From Metabacillus sp. FJAT-52054 (lineage in GTDB: Bacteria > Bacillota > Bacilli > Bacillales > Bacillaceae), in contig NZ_CP147407.1 of assembly GCF_037201815.1 (NCBI RefSeq), positions 3,666,723 through 3,730,722 of the forward strand: a DNA stretch of 64,000 nucleotides, in the 5' to 3' direction. A model generated the notes under the pieces. The model made no database searches. It was not told where the DNA came from and worked only from the letters and a program-made list of their open reading frames with translations. How positions within the stretch are numbered: the stretch's first letter is position 1; each line of letters starts with the position of its first letter. Both the position numbers and the translations under genes were made by a program. Of this stretch, positions 63,672 through 64,000 are shown piece by piece.

Positions 63672-64000
63672 TTCGTGAAACCTCCTAGGTCATCAAAATA
63701 TTTATATGCGTCCCTTGTGACTTTTCTTGCAGTTTTTTCAGCAACTCCAGCTTCTATCATTTCTTTATAACTTATGTTAAATTCGCTTCTAATATCAGTT
63801 TCAAATCCCATTACTTTTCTTCTTTGTCTTTGGAGAGCAGAAATTTTCGCATGAGGAAAACCTGAACTAGATGGCAAAAGAACAGCTGGAGCTTTCTTTT
63901 CGTTATATTCAATCCCTTCTTTTATAGCCCATCTTTTAGCCCATTCATTTTGAATAGGATGGTGAGACTGTACTCTTTTGTCGGCAGCAATATTCTTATG
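63668..64000 (-). CDS. C-terminus of a polymorphic toxin with a Tox-SHH (HNH-type) nuclease domain (5'-truncated)
   Basis: The frame is open to the right edge; the last 110 codons are visible. They read ADKRVQSHHPIQNEWAKRWA, then APAVLLPSSSGFPHAKISAL, FNISYKEMIEAGVAEKTARK and DAYKYFDDLGGF. The SHH signature, followed by a conserved W and the PHAxIS histidine, fits the Tox-SHH clade of HNH/EndoVII nucleases found at the ends of LXG and other secreted toxins of Bacillus. The secretion domain is outside the window. It is followed by, and translationally coupled to, a SUKH immunity gene. Confidence 0.85.
   Translation of the reverse strand, partial: HKNIAADKRVQSHHPIQNEWAKRWAIKEGIEYNEKKAPAVLLPSSSGFPHAKISALQRQRRKVMGFETDIRSEFNISYKEMIEAGVAEKTARKVTRDAYKYFDDLGGFTK

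Noticed and set aside
1..64000. tRNA, rRNA, known riboswitch or prophage
   Set aside because: I saw no tRNA cloverleaf, rRNA segment, recognisable riboswitch core or phage structural genes. A tRNAscan/Infernal search would be decisive.

Overview
The window comes from a low-to-mid GC Gram-positive, spore-former-type Bacillaceae chromosome (Bacillus or Metabacillus-like). Supporting evidence: strong AGGAGG-type ribosome binding sites, frequent GTG and TTG starts, ComK, SinR, TapA/SipW/TasA, TagU, LXG type VII toxins and YezG. This placement is inference from gene content; no rRNA or tRNA was seen. Layout: 1-4.85 kb is a minus-strand surface polysaccharide (teichuronic-acid-like) cluster: priming sugar transferase, NAD-dependent epimerase, two GT4 enzymes and a GT2 cut by the left edge. 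5.3-18.9 kb carries large exported proteins: an SGNH-like protein with degraded catalytic motifs, an internally duplicated SbsC-like protein, an 1159-aa subtilase, a 1665-aa lamin-tail/metallophosphoesterase and a beta-propeller protein. The last two are separated by a 102-bp higher-order tandem repeat. 19-24.7 kb has TagU, a GGDEF-EAL protein, ComK and a CPBP protease. 24.75-26.56 kb holds dispersed 127-bp inverted-repeat elements and an IS3-family element. 26.7-32 kb has a lipoprotein, a YesM-type kinase with a sugar-binding partner but no response regulator, two small membrane proteins and a GTPase. 32.2-38.5 kb is a type VII secretion LXG locus: two small WXG-like partners, an LXG toxin with a C-terminal glycine zipper, a chaperone-like protein and eight tandem paralogues of a small three-helix membrane protein (two broken), which I read as an immunity array. 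38.6-41.9 kb is the biofilm matrix block sinR / sipW-tasA-tapA-sipW with SinR boxes; a second matrix-type pair (LPXTG TasA-like protein plus class D sortase, with a SinR box) sits at 50.4-51.7 kb. 41.9-50.4 kb: exported PepF, SEC-C protein, and a lipoprotein / glutathionylspermidine-synthase-like / DUF350 module resembling E. coli yjfM-yjfC-yjfL. 52.0-55.6 kb is the best candidate for an undescribed system: a 22-residue peptide gene with a strong RBS, two interleaved hairpins, a ThiF/E1-like adenylating enzyme with an N-terminal PqqD-like domain, an M50 membrane protease with another PqqD-like domain, and a PlcR/RNPP-type HTH-TPR regulator. It looks like a peptide-modification (RiPP) cluster using E1 chemistry and a site-2-type protease. 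55.6-61.4 kb: MHYT-PAS-GGDEF-EAL protein, propeller/Ig surface protein and a DUF1569 protein. 61.5-64 kb is the tail of a second polymorphic-toxin locus: the C-terminus of a Tox-SHH nuclease toxin at the right edge, followed by four immunity-type genes.
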